64,000 nucleotides of DNA from assembly GCA_014871385.1 (NCBI GenBank), contig CM026426.1, positions 15,598,606 to 15,662,605 of the forward strand, read 5' to 3'. The DNA is from Ceratodon purpureus. Lineage: Eukaryota > Streptophyta > Bryopsida > Pseudoditrichales > Ditrichaceae. The notes under the pieces are model-generated. The model did no database searches. It worked only from the letters and a program-made list of their open reading frames with translations, and was not told the DNA's origin. Below are positions 12,520 to 22,410 of the stretch, one piece after another. Position 1 is the first letter of the stretch; every line of letters starts with the position of its first letter. Both the position numbers and the translations under genes were made by a program.

Positions 12520-14536
12520 GGCAGTCGGTGGAGAGGGTGATGATGAAGATGGTGTGGCTGATGATGAAGATGGCCGCGGACAAGCTCCGCCTGATGATTC
12601 CGAATCCAACTCTGAGGACGACGAGACGGCTTGCACCTCGGAAGGTTTTGAACAGTAGGCAGGCCTACCCGATTTGGAATACCATGTTGTTTTCAAGAGT
12701 GGCGAAATCTAGCATGATCACTATCCTTGTATAGGGGTTCTGTAAAAAAATGTACCATTCTGTAAGTATCATAAATTGCATACCATAATGGAAAATGAAG
12801 TATTTTATTTTTTGAATAACGCTATTCATCTCCTAACCAATTATTTCATTCCCAAGGATTGTTTCAGGCTTCCTTAACTTAGCTATTCCATGTAACATCC
12901 CCCTCACGACTAAATTCCCTATTCTTCTGAGCAAGGCACCTCTCTTTTGTTTGCTTAGCACTGCACCTCGGGTTAACTTCCAAGGCATTGTAGTATTCAT
13001 ATACCATATACTCGAACCCAATTTCTACTCTACTGCAGCTTTTCTTACCGCTAATAGTGTCCTGCGCTCATATTGCAGGGACTGCTGAACTCCGCGCGCG
13101 TTTACGGTGGAGCTGCGTCAAGGGATCACATCGTTGACAATTCTCATGTGGGGGAGTCCTTGACGCCACGAAGCGATATTGCCACCGTGTCACGCAACAC
13201 GAAGGACGTAGCTCGGTCGCTGCTGGATATGAGGACATCACCGGTGGATCACCAGACTCAGACTATGGATCCTGAAGGTGGCGCAGGAGACGTGGGAGAG
13301 GGTGCTGAGGGGCTGGATGACTTGGACTTTAATATCCTGAACTTCGCTGCGGTTTTGCAAAATATTGAATTTGCACCAGCAGGAGAGGAGGACGCGGGAG
13401 TTGATCGGGATAGGGAGGGGACGAACAGGGATGCTGCGGACCCGGAAGGGATTCCTCCTATTGAAGAGCAGGAGACTAAGGGAGGAGTAGCTGATACTCA
13501 GCATGAACCGTGCATTCCACCATTGGGAGATATCCCAATGATAGAAGGCACTGCACCTGATCCAAGCCATCACCCCCCCCGTAGGTGAGGAGTGCGGTCC
13601 TCAGAGTTCGCAGTCCCTTGCTCCTCATGTGATCCCATCCAACCCCCCGCCTCCTCTCCCATCCAGCCCCCCGCCTCCTCTCCCACGGAGTACATCTCTC
13701 AAGGAGACCCATCAGTCTCCCTCCGTGGCTCCTAACATGAACGAAGATGTTGTTGACGACACTCTAAAGGATTTAGACGCATTCAGCCCGGAGAAGAAGA
13801 GATGCGACGCGGAAGCCCTGGTGTGGGACGATGTGAAGGCATGTGATGATGTCAAAGACAAAGACGCGGGGGAGGAGGAGAAAGACCCAGATTTATATGA
13901 AGGGCTCCCAGACAAGGCACTGACAGAGGTATCCACTGAGCGAGATCTAGTCGTGGTGGAGAATTCTAAGGACGCAGATCGTGAATGTCGTTCACTTGTG
14001 CTGCAGAAGGGGTTGAAGCATTTGCAACAATCCCTTCCGCCGGACCTTCCGTTGGGAACAACATCCGGCCCCGCGGCCAGACGAGGCAAGGGTAAGACTG
14101 GGCCTAGCATTGGAACGGGAGTCAAGGAGAAGGGAAAAGGCACCGGCGCTGAGAGAGAGGCTAAGGGAAAAAGCACTCTAGCAGAAATTTGTGCTAGTCT
14201 GGACGAACAGGCAAGGCAGCACATATCTCAGCGAGGGAATTACACCCCACCCTCTCACAGCGCTAAGTATATTGAAGCAGTTAGACAGGCTCACGAGTTT
14301 GTTTACAAGGACTATAATGATACAATCCCATTTACTAATAACTTTGAAAAAAAACCTTTACCAGATGCCGACGTCTAAGACGGTGGGCATTTCATCAGAA
14401 GTCCAAGATCCGAATTCGGACGACAGTGCGAAAGGTATCTAGTCGGACTCTAATTGTAGGACTGATACTTTTCATGTCCTCAGATTGGACATTTGTAGAT
14501 CGTGTAGTGTCTCTCGTAGATGCTTGAGGAATTTAG

Positions 14537-14710
14537 TGAACATCTGTATCGAGGGATCTCCCGATGCTGAATTCTGATGAGACATTTTTTCAGTGGACAT
14601 CTATATCGAGGGATCTCCCGATGCTGAGTGTTGATCAGACCTGTTTACAGTGGACATCTGTATTGAGGGATCTCCCGGTGCTGAATTCTGATGAGACCTT
14701 TTTTTGTTGC
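14537..14710. repeat. Three tandem copies of a ~57 bp unit with a GATC-centred palindrome
   Basis: Three copies start at about 14537, 14593 and 14651. Each begins agtggacatctgtat (with variants), continues with the near-palindrome atcgagggatctcccgat and ends with ctgaattctgatgagac or a variant. The block sits just upstream of NIF-like unit 2, apparently in an intron or leader. The palindrome is related to the arms of the inverted repeat at 12055-12143. Confidence 0.85.
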
Positions 14711-14777
14711 ATTTTCCAGGGCCCCCTCTCGCATCCTTCGTTCCAGCAAAGGTGATCGGAAAGGTACCCTGTTGAAG

Positions 14778-15378
14778 GTATTCGGTTGTACTAGACTTAA
14801 ACGGGGTTCTCGTTCACCGTCGGAATTTTGTCAAGGAAAAAAAGCGCCCTATAATGATCAGACCTGGCTGCCAGGAATTCCTAATCTGGCTTTCTAATCA
14901 TGCAATGGTAGCCTTTTGGACCAGCATCGCGGCTAGGAATATACCTCAAACTCTTCCTGTTGTTCTTCAGGGCACCTCCTTCAAGCTGCCAGATGTGCAA
15001 GTTCTTAGCCAAAACAATTGCATACGTTCGTCATACGTGGAGTCGTCAAAACCAGACAAGCCGTTCTTTCTAAAGGATCTCCGTGTCTTTGCTAAGTTGC
15101 TGATATTGGAGTCCGTTGAGGAAGTCCTACTAGTGGATGATAGTCCACAGAAGAACCTTCTCAACGATCCTCATAACGCTGTCCACCCCGCAACCTGGTC
15201 CGGGGATGATACTGATAGGTTTCTTACGATGACACTGAAACCGTGGCTGGAGGGTCTATTCAGATCAGAGGAAGCTGTGATAGAGTATGTGAAACGGGCC
15301 TTGCTTCCGTTTGGTCAGTTACCCATGGACCGGTCGTCGGATTTGGCACTGAAGATATTGAGGGGCGCTGTAGCTTAG
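14778..15378 (+). CDS. FCP1/NIF-like HAD domain, unit 2
   Basis: This exon starts after a TTGAAG acceptor-like site and ends at TAG (15376-15378). It reads SVVLDLNGVLVHR (motif I with the nucleophile Asp kept but the second Asp replaced by Asn, as in the plant NIF-like subgroup LDxNGxL), IRPGCQEFLIWLSNHAMVAFW, PFFLKDLRVFAKL, EEVLLVDDSPQKNLLNDPHN (motif IV region with both Asp residues) and LKPWLEGLF. The order and spacing match plant NLI-interacting-factor phosphatase-like proteins. It keeps the best motifs of the three units, and no stop interrupts it. It probably needs an upstream exon, perhaps from 11340-14442. Activity is doubtful because of the DxN motif. Confidence 0.72.
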
Positions 15379-15769
15379 TACAAATGACTCTGGATTTTGG
15401 AACACTCATATTTTTCACAGTTCTTTATTGTCAATACTTACATTCTCTCACATGACCATCTAATGAAGCTGTAGCTTCCTCATGTTTGATAGCAAAATGA
15501 AACTAACCAAGTTCCTTAAAATTTGCATTTGTCTTCCTGAATGCAATGGAGTTCTAGAACTTTGAATTTGTTTTATTTTAGAATTGCTTTGCTGTGGTAA
15601 TACTCTTTCAAGACATGGTTTGACCACCTCCGTGTGCCATGGCGTTGGGAGGCGCCATCGAGATATCCCCCGATGAACTATGTTAGCGAATACGTCATTT
15701 ACAAACATCGGAAGATCCCCTGATGTTTAGTCTCAGATGTAGAAATGTCCTGATATTTTTATTTCAACT
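15379..15769. other. Spacer between NIF-like units 2 and 3
   Basis: No gene is seen. It contains two more copies of the short palindromic motif: catcgagatatcccccgatg near 15656 and catcggaagatcccctgatg near 15706. These keep the TCG..GATC..CGA plan of the repeats at 12.1 and 14.6 kb but have drifted. Confidence 0.5.
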
Positions 15770-16378
15770 ATGCAGAAGGCGATAGTTCTCTCGGTTAATG
15801 GCGTCCTGTGCTTCAAGGATTATAAAGGATTCAGCCCGCCGTTGCTGGACTTAGGGAATATCATTTGCCGTCCTGGAATTCGACTGTTCTTTCGAAAGCT
15901 TCTTCAAGATTTCCATGTCGGAATATGGTCATGTATGCCCCCATCCCGCTTGGACCTTGTCTTAGCGCATCTGCTTCCACTGGAGCTTAGATCGCAGTTA
16001 ATTTTTGTGTATGTTTAGGACAAGTGTGTTCGACAGAAGCCTTATCCATTCTTCTAGAAGTTCTTGCAACGATTTCGTATGGATAAAAAAACTCGCAGGT
16101 TTTGCAAATCCGGTAAGGTTCTCATGGTAGATGACTGTGAATGGAAGAATGTAATGAATGGAAATCATTCCTGCTATTTTCCGATCCCTTGGAAGGGTGA
16201 AATGCACCTACCGAATCCGCGAAACGTCATACTAGACGTCGGCACAGCCTTACTTCCATTCATTATGGATTTGGTTCATTATGACTCCGTTACTGAGTTC
16301 CTCTTGAAAACTCCTATGGATGGGGAATTATGTAGGAGATCACTTCGGCAATGGTACACCTGTAGAGTAGAACAGTAG
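15770..16378 (+). pseudogene. FCP1/NIF-like HAD domain, unit 3, with two in-frame stops
   Basis: Starting ATGCAGAAG or after an acceptor at ACTATGCAG, this frame reads AIVLSVNGVLC (motif I, both Asp lost), ICRPGIRLFFRKLLQDFHVG, then after two TAG codons (16016-16018 and 16055-16057) SGKVLMVDDCEWKNVMNG (motif IV acidic pair present), and ends at 16376-16378. The frame is otherwise unbroken, and each TAG is explained by one CAG-to-TAG change. It is a third relative of the same plant NIF family, more decayed than unit 2. The three units are on one strand within 8 kb, which suggests duplication within a transposon or a gene cluster. Confidence 0.62.
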
Positions 16379-16568
16379 ACAGTACATACAACGAGTTGCT
16401 TACAATCCCGTGTCCCTATGTACCACAATGTATTAGTGGTAATAATATGGCACTGTTCATTCGAATGACTTTCAAGACAATACCTCATATTTATGGAACC
16501 CGTTTTTGTAATGTAAATGACTATTTCACCATCATCGGTCTATGTGTATTATTTGTAATGTTATATTA

Positions 16569-16870
16569 CTTAGTTTGTCCATACCATTTCACTCGTGCAA
16601 TTGTGAGATGGCTGTTGTTCTTCCGGAAGACACCTATAACTGGAAATCTCCTGATCCATGGTTTTGCAAAACACACATTATTCATTACATTACTTTGTCC
16701 ATACATTTGTTCTTCCGGAACGGCACTATATCGGAAGATCTCCTAATCCATGGACTTGCAAATCATACAATGTTCTATACATTACTTAGTCCACACATTT
16801 CCCCCGTCTTGGAACAACTCTATATCGGAAGATCTCCTGATCCAATCATTCAAATAATACACTATTCATA
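16569..16870. repeat. Three degenerate tandem copies of a 90-120 bp unit
   Basis: Copies begin near 16569, 16690 and 16783. Shared pieces are acttngtccatacat, ttcttccggaa, tatatcggaagatctcctgatcc and ttgcaaancatac. The central piece is again a TCG..GATC..GA near-palindrome. The copies sit just downstream of NIF-like unit 3 and may be subterminal repeats of the transposon that carries the upstream genes. Confidence 0.7.
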
Positions 16871-17458
16871 AGAGTGGGGCATGGTTTTACTAAGCCCCTT
16901 TCATTTTCCTTTGCTTTTTCTGGACGATCCATAGTCCATAATTCAATGAATAGTCCAGAATTAGTTAATTATGGCATTAATATTAAAATTATGGTCTGAT
17001 TTGTTATATAACTCATTTTCAACTAACTATTATAATAATCCACATAAAAGTTGTTAATGGATTAAATCATTTAATTTTTAATTATTTATTTAAAAAAAAT
17101 GAAATCTGGATATTTCAGAAATATTTAAAGTTATTACTAAGTGCTTAAGGTGCTATAATTTTTTTTAACTGTATTTGTTATTAGATATTATGAATAAATT
17201 GGATGATTGAACATAAGAAAGAGTTATGAAACAAAGATATATAACTCGTACAAAAATATCTGAATGTGTAAATTAGTAAAGTTGGTATATCAAGCAAGAT
17301 ATGTCATTAAGTTTTGGGCTCTATTTTTGTGTTCAATAAGAATTCTTTCTCTCTCCCCTCCAAGGATTCCTGTTCCAAAGTAAAGTGTTGTTTGCCATAG
17401 TTCAAGTTAAATAGACATAGATAGACCAAAAAAACATTGATGTTCTCTTGTTATGTTG
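16871..17458. other. AT-rich DNA before the LINE insertion
   Basis: No gene is visible. It contains a short inverted piece near 16921-16965 (catagtccataattc and gaatagtccagaatta). The base composition changes sharply from AT-rich here to C-rich inside the LINE. Confidence 0.5.
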
Positions 17459-17469
17459 TATGTGATGGA
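17459..17469 (+). repeat. Candidate target-site duplication, left copy
   Basis: The 11 bp tatgtgatgga is found here and again at 29259-29269, just after the (CT)n tail of the LINE. The following bases differ (gtatt versus attaa), as expected for a duplication that flanks an insertion. Confidence 0.5.
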
Positions 17470-18845
17470 GTATTTATATGCACATGTTCCCTTAGATCCT
17501 GTCTCTGCTAATTTTTCAATTCTCTCTTGTCTCTGTGCAAAGACAAACTCAGAGTACATCGCTAGGCTAACACCCACAAGATTTGAGGGCCTCTGCAGAC
17601 ATGCAGATGTTTCTTCCTTACGCTCAAGGTTTTATGGAAGCATCCTTTGAAACATGAGGAGTGGGCAATGTTGGGTTTGGGCTCCGTAAATTCAGGTTCC
17701 ATGCGGCGGCCGCTTGGCAGCTTTGGGCTGCCTAGCTTGGCTCCTCGCCCCGCCGCAACGCTCCTCACCGAGACACTGCTGAGAGATTCTGGCTTAGGTG
17801 TTCGTAGAAGCACTGTACGTGCTAGTATAGCACCCTGGGAAGAAATTTTCTCTGCTCCACAGCTTTTATACAACGGTGTTTTTTCACACCACCTTCGCTG
17901 CTCCTTGAATGGATCCCCTCGTCACCCAAGTGAATGCTCCCCACCCCCGCTCGTTAAACAATTAGACGCTAGCCCCCCAACCAAATTCTCTCGCCCCGTT
18001 GCCTCCAGTAACCCTCGGTACCCCAACCCCCCACCCCTCCTCCGTCGAAACTCTCTTTATGGCCGACTCCAGCTCCCGAGCCTCGTTCCTCATCAACAGG
18101 TCCTCACTCACACTTACTCACCTCCCTCCGCATCTCACCCGCCCCCTTCCCTCACCCTCACCACTGCACTTCGGCCACACCGCACTAATTCTCTTCTACA
18201 CCACTCACATCTCCCCTCCCTCCGCCACCGCAACTCACCTGTACCATTCACAACCCCCTACCACCAACACATTTGCACACACAATCATACATACAACCCT
18301 GCCAATCATCCCTTTCAATCAAATAACACATTGAACGCTTTTTTATTTCAGAAAAAAGGACTACACGTCCATGTCCGGCGGATAGTCCCGCACTCGACAC
18401 AAATTTTGCCTGCCACCTTCAATGGCCGGCACATTCACCCCACCCCTTGGCCCCCTCCCCCCACCACAACTTCCATAAAGACACCATCCCCCTCCCCTCC
18501 CACCACTCTCCCCTCTGCACTACCAACACGCATCCCCCCCTTCCGACTCACCTTCCCCCCCACTTCCTCCCAACCGGACCTCACTCCCAGTGCCAAAAAA
18601 TCCACTGGCACCGCACTAACTCCCTGTGCCTCCCTACTTTTACTCCCCGCCCCAACCACAATCACACCCCCCTCTACATTAAAAACCCCCCTCACCTCCA
18701 CCAAGACACACAAAGGTATGTCTCCTACACACTTCCCCACACATCATACTGCCACCCCTCCTTACTTCCCCCCTTCTCCCATACTAATCCTCTCACTCTG
18801 TTTCCAGATACAACATCTCCACCACCACCGCACCAACACTTCACC

Positions 18846-21406
18846 ATGGCACCTCAAACCCCAAGCTCTGCCAGCACCCCCGCACCTCCGCCCACGCATT
18901 CCAGTCCCATCCACAGGCTAGTCGCCCCGCCTGTCTTCAAGAATACCAGTTCTCGCACCACTTCAAAATCACACTTGGGCTCAAGACAATCAGCCTGCCT
19001 CCGTAACCAGATACGAGATCAAGCACTGGAGCTTTCGGCTGCCTCAGATGCCGCCTCCTCCGAGCACACTTTCACTTCAACACGTAGAAAGTTCACCGCC
19101 GAGGATGAGGATGACCTCCCCATTGCCTCCTTCTCACGCCGTCGTCGCCTCCAGCTTTCGGACGATGACATGGATGCTCCCTCTGAACACACCACGAATG
19201 CGCCTCTTCCATCGGCCTCACTTCAGATTCAGCAGGGGGTATGTGCCATTTCTCTCACCTCTCCTTTACAGCAATCGCTCCTCCCCACCTTGCAGTTCAC
19301 CGCCTCATCCGCCGATCCCCCTCCCCCTGCTCCTCATGATCCCGCTGCCCCGGCCCTTGCCTCCGCTGTACCTGCGCTCTTTGCCGAGACTCCCCCACCT
19401 GCAGTACCAGTTGACGCACCACCTCACTTTGCCTCCACATCGCACAGCTCCCAGCAACGCTCTCAGTTCCTTCCCATTGACCTCAGATGGCACCTATGGC
19501 TTACATATGCCGTGCATGAGATGCACGCCCAAGAACAAGACGCTCCCTACCTCTATGACACCCGAACGGATGCCGAACTCACCTCAGCCGGCATGCCTGA
19601 ATAGGAGATCGAGGAGCTCCATCACTGCCGCATTGCCTTCCCCCGCGTCCCCCAGCACCTGTACCCTCACCAACGGCCCGACACTGTTACTGGGGATTAC
19701 CTCCATTTTACACAATTACCCAAACATGTTAAGACCGACTCCACAACACATCTCTCTACCACCTACCAGATTCTAATTCGGTTTGACAGCCACTATCACA
19801 ACATGACCAAAGACGAAGTGCAACTACAAGCTACGGAGCGCTTCCATCGCATGGGCATCCCCCTCACCACACGCTACCGAGAACCCGTCATCGCCATGGC
19901 CGGAGGTAAGATGAAAAGATGGTTTGGATTTTTGAAAGTCGATTTGCTCCACCCTGAAACAGATGGTCTCAATTTACTTCAGGGACACTGCATCTTCGCC
20001 CTCACACTTCAAGATGGTGAACTTACAATCGGCAAAGTTGAAAAAGGCTATGAATGCCTTACCACTTCTCTCAATCGACGCGTCCAGATTGAAAGCCCCG
20101 CCCTCGCTTCTCGCAACACCCGTCAAATTCTGGCAGAGTTGATAGAGGCCGGCTATTATAGTGGCAGAACCTGGAGCTTGTCGGCGTCTCCAAGCCTACC
20201 CGCACCAGCACCACCGCAACTATCACTGTTACCAATGCCGCATCGAAGCAATACCTTCTTACCCACCCCCCAACAATTCAACAGGAGCTGGTGACGGTCT
20301 CAAACATCGATGCTACCACTGGTTCTCTCGATCCTTCCAGCTCCAAAACCACCACAACGGTCATTGTACGCAACCTCCCCCGACGCGCCTCTCAAACTCT
20401 GGTAACATCTGCCCTCCAAAAACTCTTAGGAGCCCGCAATGTCCTCACCGTGAGCTACAGCAGCGCCCAAGCCGACCCCAACGACTGTCACAACGGTATA
20501 GCTTTCCTCACATGCCTGAACTCCCAGGTTTATACGATGTGGTGTCGCCGCAAGGCCGTCGAGTTCCTCGGCAGCTACATCGACTTCGAGCCTCATTATC
20601 AAAGCATAGATGGTGCCACACCTTCACAAGCTCCCCGCAAGCTCGACTCCCTCCCCACGCGACAGTTGATGGCAGACGCCATCACCGCAATCTCCAACTC
20701 CTCTACTCACCCTCCTGCACTCACCGAAGCCACGTTGACAGCAGCCATCACCAAAGTCGAAGAGCAAATGAAGCAGCGCCTCACGGCCCTCGGCGAACAC
20801 ATCAACAACCACACATCTACACAGGTCCAATCCGCCTCCACCACCATCATCGCACATACAGTGGCTGTCCAACACCGAATCAACCGCCTATCTACTGCAT
20901 TCAAATAATTCAGCGCCAAAGTCGTCGGACTTACCTCCGCTATCGACACCACCTTGGAAAACTTCATCATGCCCTCCGACACTTCTACCCCAATGCAATT
21001 GTCTCCACCCACTTCCTCCGCCCCTCAACTGCCTCCACTCCTCATGAATAGTCTCCCTCCCCCGCCCCTGCCTTGCAGAGCATTTCTGCCCGCAGCTCTC
21101 CCGACTAAACCTCGGGACTACTGTCTTGTTGTACACCGCCATTGCCCCTCCGGCTCTTGCTGCAATAAAATTCTCCATTCTCTCCCATCCGATGCTTCCC
21201 TAATTCTCCACACCCACCCCTTCAATTCTTCTCCTCGCTCCCGACCACTCTTTCCACCCTACACAACCAGCCCCCCCAAACCTAACCCCCACATCATTCA
21301 ATCCTTACCCCCAGCCCAATTCTCCCCACCCACCCTTCTCCCCACGGCCTTTGTCACGCCCCCAATCTCTCCTCAATTCCCACATCTCCCTCTCTCCTCG
21401 CCCTAG
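18846..21406 (+). pseudogene. LINE ORF1 protein with RRM-like domain (broken)
   Basis: ORF1 of such LINEs encodes an RNA-binding protein that packages the element RNA. The ATG at 18846 (context ccatgg) opens a Pro/Ser-rich N terminus with a basic patch (SFSRRRRLQ). The frame passes a TAG at 19602-19604 into a conserved-looking middle (MTKDEVQLQATERFHRMGI, AMAGGKMKRWFGFLKVDLL), changes frame near 20160, and enters an RRM-like segment: TVIVRNLPRRASQTLVTSAL, then NGIAFLTCLNSQVYTMW and SYIDFEPHY. A further TAA (20906-20908) precedes a proline-rich tail ending at 21406. The two stops are each one C-to-T change from Gln. The RRM assignment is by pattern and is moderate. Confidence 0.6.
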
Positions 21407-21444
21407 CAAATCCGCCATACACCCCAGGCCCGCGCCTCGAAAAC

Positions 21445-22410
21445 ATGCGCCGACAACTTCCGCCCACCTCTCCCCAAACTGATCGCATACACCCGCCTCC
21501 TACCCGGCCCCCACATACTCGCGCGCGCAATACCCGCCCCCCCCACTACCCACCCTCTCCATACCCGCCCCCCCTACTATCCACCCTCCCAATATCAGAC
21601 CCTCCTATACCTGAACACTCCACCCACCGGACATCAACATACAACCCGCCCCCTTCCACACCCAATTCAGTCCTGTACTCACCTCCCCAAGGTCCAGAGT
21701 TCTCCCCCCCCACACACCTTCACAACCCTCCTCACCACTCCCAATATGCCCCCACTCACAACCCCCACACCTCCCCACTCTTTCACCATTTTTCACTCTC
21801 CCACATCACACCCCCTCACAGTCCATGCCTCGTTCTATTACTCCTTCTATGTGGTGATGTTGAACTCAACCCCGGTCCTACCACCCTCCACACACTACGC
21901 AAATCCCTCTCCCCCCTCCAAAAGAAAACCTCTGACAAATACTTCTACCAACACACCATTCGACTGAGAACCGAATTCCAACATCTAGCCCACCCATTCC
22001 TCCCCATTCTCAACCAAAACCACCCCAATCACCCCCTCCAAACCCCCATCTTCCCCAATCTTACCGCCCTCTGCTCCCCCTCCACCGATCCCACCAAAAC
22101 CCTCTATTCCCTCATCACCACCATCGCCCCAACCCCTCACAAATGTGAACTCTTCCTCACACCCTCCAAAATCACACAATATCACAACCTTATGCAAACC
22201 CTACTACAACTTCCCCACCCCCTCCACAACTTTTATGGCCCCCCTCATCCCTTAAACACATTCTTTTCTGCCAACCCCACTCTCCTCCAATCGCCTACAA
22301 CTATCCATGATACCCTCTATTCCTTCATCCTTAAAACCCCCAATCTCACCCTAGAAGCCCTCACTACCAAATTTCCCACGCTTCCTCCCCCCTCGTCACC
22401 AATGCCATAG
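21445..22410 (+). pseudogene. LINE ORF2 N-terminal part with 2A peptide
   Basis: This frame begins at an ATG at 21445, has a Pro/His-rich stretch, then a hydrophobic leader CLVLLLLLC followed by the 2A motif GDVELNPGP and a region (SDKYFYQHTIRLRTEFQHLA, LHNFYGPPHPLNTFF) that leads into the endonuclease. It stops at 22408-22410, but one-base slippage near the C run at 22375-22400 puts the reading into the frame of the APE domain (SPLVTNAIACLKPQLGY, then ITWNVASLQ). I take it as the first part of ORF2, separated by an indel. Confidence 0.6.
21853..21879 (+). other. 2A ribosome-skipping motif GDVELNPGP
   Basis: The nine codons give GDVELNPGP, an exact match to the 2A consensus D-V/I-E-x-N-P-G-P. 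Skipping would occur between the Gly codon (21874-21876) and the last Pro codon (21877-21879). A run of leucines precedes it, resembling the signal-like leaders seen before 2A motifs in some animal LINEs and sea-urchin proteins. In the element it would release the N-terminal leader from the downstream endonuclease/reverse transcriptase. Confidence 0.85.

Larger units (their letters stand above)
11340..14442 (+). pseudogene. Unrecognised acidic multi-exon gene, probably transposon-borne
   Basis: Three exon-like blocks fit one plus-strand gene. Block 1 (about 11340-11803) ends at a GTAAGT donor and includes CFAYSPTQLAKECFGDFFAG; one in-frame TGA (11516-11518) breaks it. Block 2 starts at a CTACAG acceptor (12266) in the same phase (ENEAMVLEVVFSDDDKEHAQ), runs through a GDD repeat and reaches TAG at 12656. 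Block 3 (about 13079-14442) follows a TTGCAG acceptor. It is rich in Asp, Glu and Pro and changes frame at a C run near 13572-13580 and at an A run near 14344-14352. I do not recognise any domain. The strand and the following NIF-like unit suggest it may be the N-terminal part of the same gene as 14778-15378, but no junction proves this. Confidence 0.4.

Noticed and set aside
12260..12696. Long frames on the other strand and in other phases over the GDD repeat (Ile/Thr- or Ser/Pro-rich)
   Set aside because: They are produced by the 9 bp microsatellite, and only the acidic plus-strand frame joins a spliced exon.
18435..18740. Gly/Val-rich minus-strand frames inside the LINE
   Set aside because: They are mirror images of the C-rich coding strand and have no family features.
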